A stretch of DNA of 64,000 nucleotides from Clostridium thermosuccinogenes. Lineage in GTDB: Bacteria > Bacillota > Clostridia > Acetivibrionales > DSM-5807. Position numbers and translations under genes: made by a program. Of the stretch, positions 62,758 through 64,000 are shown one piece after another (position 1 is the first letter of the stretch; each line of letters starts with the position of its first letter). The notes beneath the pieces were generated by a model. It worked only from the letters and a program-made list of their open reading frames with translations, made no database searches and had not been told where the DNA came from. The stretch covers positions 4,241,665 through 4,305,664 of the forward strand of contig NZ_CP021850.1 in assembly GCF_002896855.1 (NCBI RefSeq), written 5' to 3'.

Positions 62758-63441
62758 TTGTCTATTTTATCAGCCAAAAGACTAAAAAAATATTACGGGA
62801 AAGAACCCAACATTGTCCGTGCCCTGGACGGCGTGAACATATCTGTTGATGCAGGCGAGTTTGTTGCGGTTGTCGGCATGTCCGGTTCCGGCAAAAGCAC
62901 CCTCTTGCATATGCTTGGCGGTCTTGATAAGCCGACTGAAGGAGAAGTGGTGGTTGACGGGCACGAGCTTAGCAAAATGTCGGACGAACAGCTTGCCGTA
63001 TTTCGCAGGCGCAATGTAGGCTTTGTGTTCCAAAACTATAATCTCGTTCCGATCTTAAGTGTTTATGAGAATATTGTGCTGCCTATTGAATTAGACGGCA
63101 ATAAGGTAGATAAAACATATATAGATGAAATCATTGACACGTTGGGACTTTCCGGAAAGCGCAATAGCTTGCCCAATATGCTTTCCGGTGGTCAACAACA
63201 GCGCGTGGCCATTGCCCGGGCGCTTGCCACGAAACCGTCCATTTTACTTGCAGACGAGCCTACAGGTAATTTGGACAGCAAAACCAGCCAGGATGTTTTA
63301 GGCGTTCTGAAAATGACCTCTACGAAATTTCATCAAACCATGATTATGATTACCCATAACGAACATATTGCTCAACTCGCAGATCGGATCATCCATATAT
63401 CCGATGGAAAAATCATCCGGGAGGGACGTGGCAAAAAATGA
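62758..63441 (+). CDS. ABC transporter ATPase (BceA/MacB-type)
   Basis: The 227-residue ATPase has Walker A GMSGSGKSTLLHMLGG, Q-loop FVFQNYNLVPILSVYENIV, signature MLSGGQQQRVAIARAL, Walker B ILLADEPTGNLDSKTS and H-loop MITHNEHIAQLADRI. It belongs to the LolD/BceA class that powers mechanotransmission rather than classical transport. The TTG at 62758 follows AAGGGGG by 9 nt and is the only good start. It overlaps the permease gene by 4 bp. Confidence 0.93.
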   Translation: MSILSAKRLKKYYGKEPNIVRALDGVNISVDAGEFVAVVGMSGSGKSTLLHMLGGLDKPTEGEVVVDGHELSKMSDEQLAVFRRRNVGFVFQNYNLVPILSVYENIVLPIELDGNKVDKTYIDEIIDTLGLSGKRNSLPNMLSGGQQQRVAIARALATKPSILLADEPTGNLDSKTSQDVLGVLKMTSTKFHQTMIMITHNEHIAQLADRIIHISDGKIIREGRGKK

Positions 63442-64000
63442 AAAACAACAACGGAGCTGTAATAAGGAGGCTCACAAATAGAAGCCTTAAGGCCAATAAA
63501 AAAAGAAACCTCTTTATCATCATGGCGATTACGCTCACAACCTTTCTCCTGGGTTCAGTTTTCAGCATTGGCATGAGCCTTTTGGAGTCCAAGAAGATGG
63601 AGGAAATACGATTCCTTGGCACCGTGGCACATGCCGCAGTCGGCCACCCCACCGCTTCACAATTGGAACAGCTTAAAAGACTGGATTATGTTAAAGTTGT
63701 CGGCACAGGCAACAATGTTGGTTATGTAAAAAATACAGAAGGAATGGGGAGAATAAGTTTAACCTTACACTACTTTGATAAAACAGAGTGGGAAAAATTA
63801 CGTTCTCCCGCTTATACCGATATTGTGGGCAGCTACCCTCAAAAAGAAAATGAAATCATGGTATCAGTTGGGGTTCTGGAGAAAATTGGCATAACCAATC
63901 CGTCCATTGGCATGGAGATACCTATTGCCTACTATACGGACAGCAAGGACAGTGATGCGCTGATCAGCGAGAATTTTCGCCTGTCCGGATGGTTTACAAG
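63438..64000 (+). CDS. FtsX-like ABC permease (BceB-type), truncated by window edge
   Basis: 187 codons are visible. The N-terminus has RRLTNRSLKANKKRNLFIIM followed by the first membrane helix (AITLTTFLLGSVFSIGMSLL), and then an extracellular MacB-type domain containing HAAVGHPTASQLEQLKRLDY and SVGVLEKIGITNPSIGMEIP. Together with the ATPase and two-component pair it forms a BceRS-BceAB-type module for defence against, or sensing of, cell-wall-active peptides. The ATG overlaps the ATPase stop (ATGA). Confidence 0.9.
   Translation, partial: MKNNNGAVIRRLTNRSLKANKKRNLFIIMAITLTTFLLGSVFSIGMSLLESKKMEEIRFLGTVAHAAVGHPTASQLEQLKRLDYVKVVGTGNNVGYVKNTEGMGRISLTLHYFDKTEWEKLRSPAYTDIVGSYPQKENEIMVSVGVLEKIGITNPSIGMEIPIAYYTDSKDSDALISENFRLSGWFT

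Overview
The window reads as a chromosomal segment of a spore-forming member of the Clostridia. It is moderately AT-rich. It has strong AGGAGG-type ribosome binding sites, T-box and purine riboswitch leaders, a YyaC-type spore protein, adenine deaminase, citramalate synthase, clostridial CD3324-type and DUF951 proteins, and many TTG/GTG starts. A plant-polysaccharide-degrading lineage such as Ruminiclostridium/Acetivibrio or its relatives would fit, but the sequence alone does not fix the species. No rRNA, tRNA or CRISPR array was seen.

Region 1 (1-20.4 kb, all minus strand) is a carbohydrate-utilisation locus. In transcription order it holds a LacI regulator, a GH94 phosphorylase, a lipoprotein sugar-binding protein, a 979-residue solute-binding protein with extra N-terminal modules, permease pair A, an NHL-TPR-YIP1 membrane protein, a DUF5696 protein, permease pair B, a GH144-type glucanase and a GH35 enzyme that runs off the left edge. 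No transporter ATPase is encoded, so a shared MsmX-type ATPase elsewhere is implied. A URO-D-like gene diverges from the regulator (20.8-21.9 kb).

Region 2 (22.4-29.6 kb, minus) is a purine-salvage operon: purine riboswitch, terminator, nucleoside ABC importer (ATPase, two permeases, BMP lipoprotein) and adenine deaminase. Beside it lies a homologue of the monomethylamine methyltransferase MtmB with leucine in place of pyrrolysine (29.7-31.1 kb).

Region 3 (31.3-40.3 kb) is mosaic. It holds an AAA_14/DUF4143 ATPase, gene debris, an IS110-family element with a strongly folded flank, the tail of a serine recombinase, two structured non-coding stretches, a CD3324-type regulator, a SpoU-type methyltransferase, a frameshifted pseudogene, and a T-box-controlled threonyl-tRNA synthetase that lacks the TGS domain.

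Region 4 (40.3-49 kb, minus) has an L,D-transpeptidase and the branched-chain amino acid operon ilvB-ilvN-ilvC-leuA-cimA. A sigma-A promoter and a leucine-type T-box drive it, and a complex structured segment lies between leuA and cimA.

Region 5 (49-60 kb) contains HtrA, DUF951, MscS, a class-I amidotransferase-like hydrolase, rubredoxin, an intact IS4-family element with target duplication, YyaC, a PAS-PP2C phosphatase, and a TetR-ABC exporter operon with two operators on its promoter.

Region 6 (60.4-64 kb, plus) is a lipoprotein followed by a BceRS-BceAB-type two-component/ABC module cut by the right edge.

A palindromic ~110-bp repeat occurs at four intergenic sites (3.5, 22.3, 36.6 and 40.2 kb), and a separate 160-bp imperfect palindrome lies at 16.4 kb.
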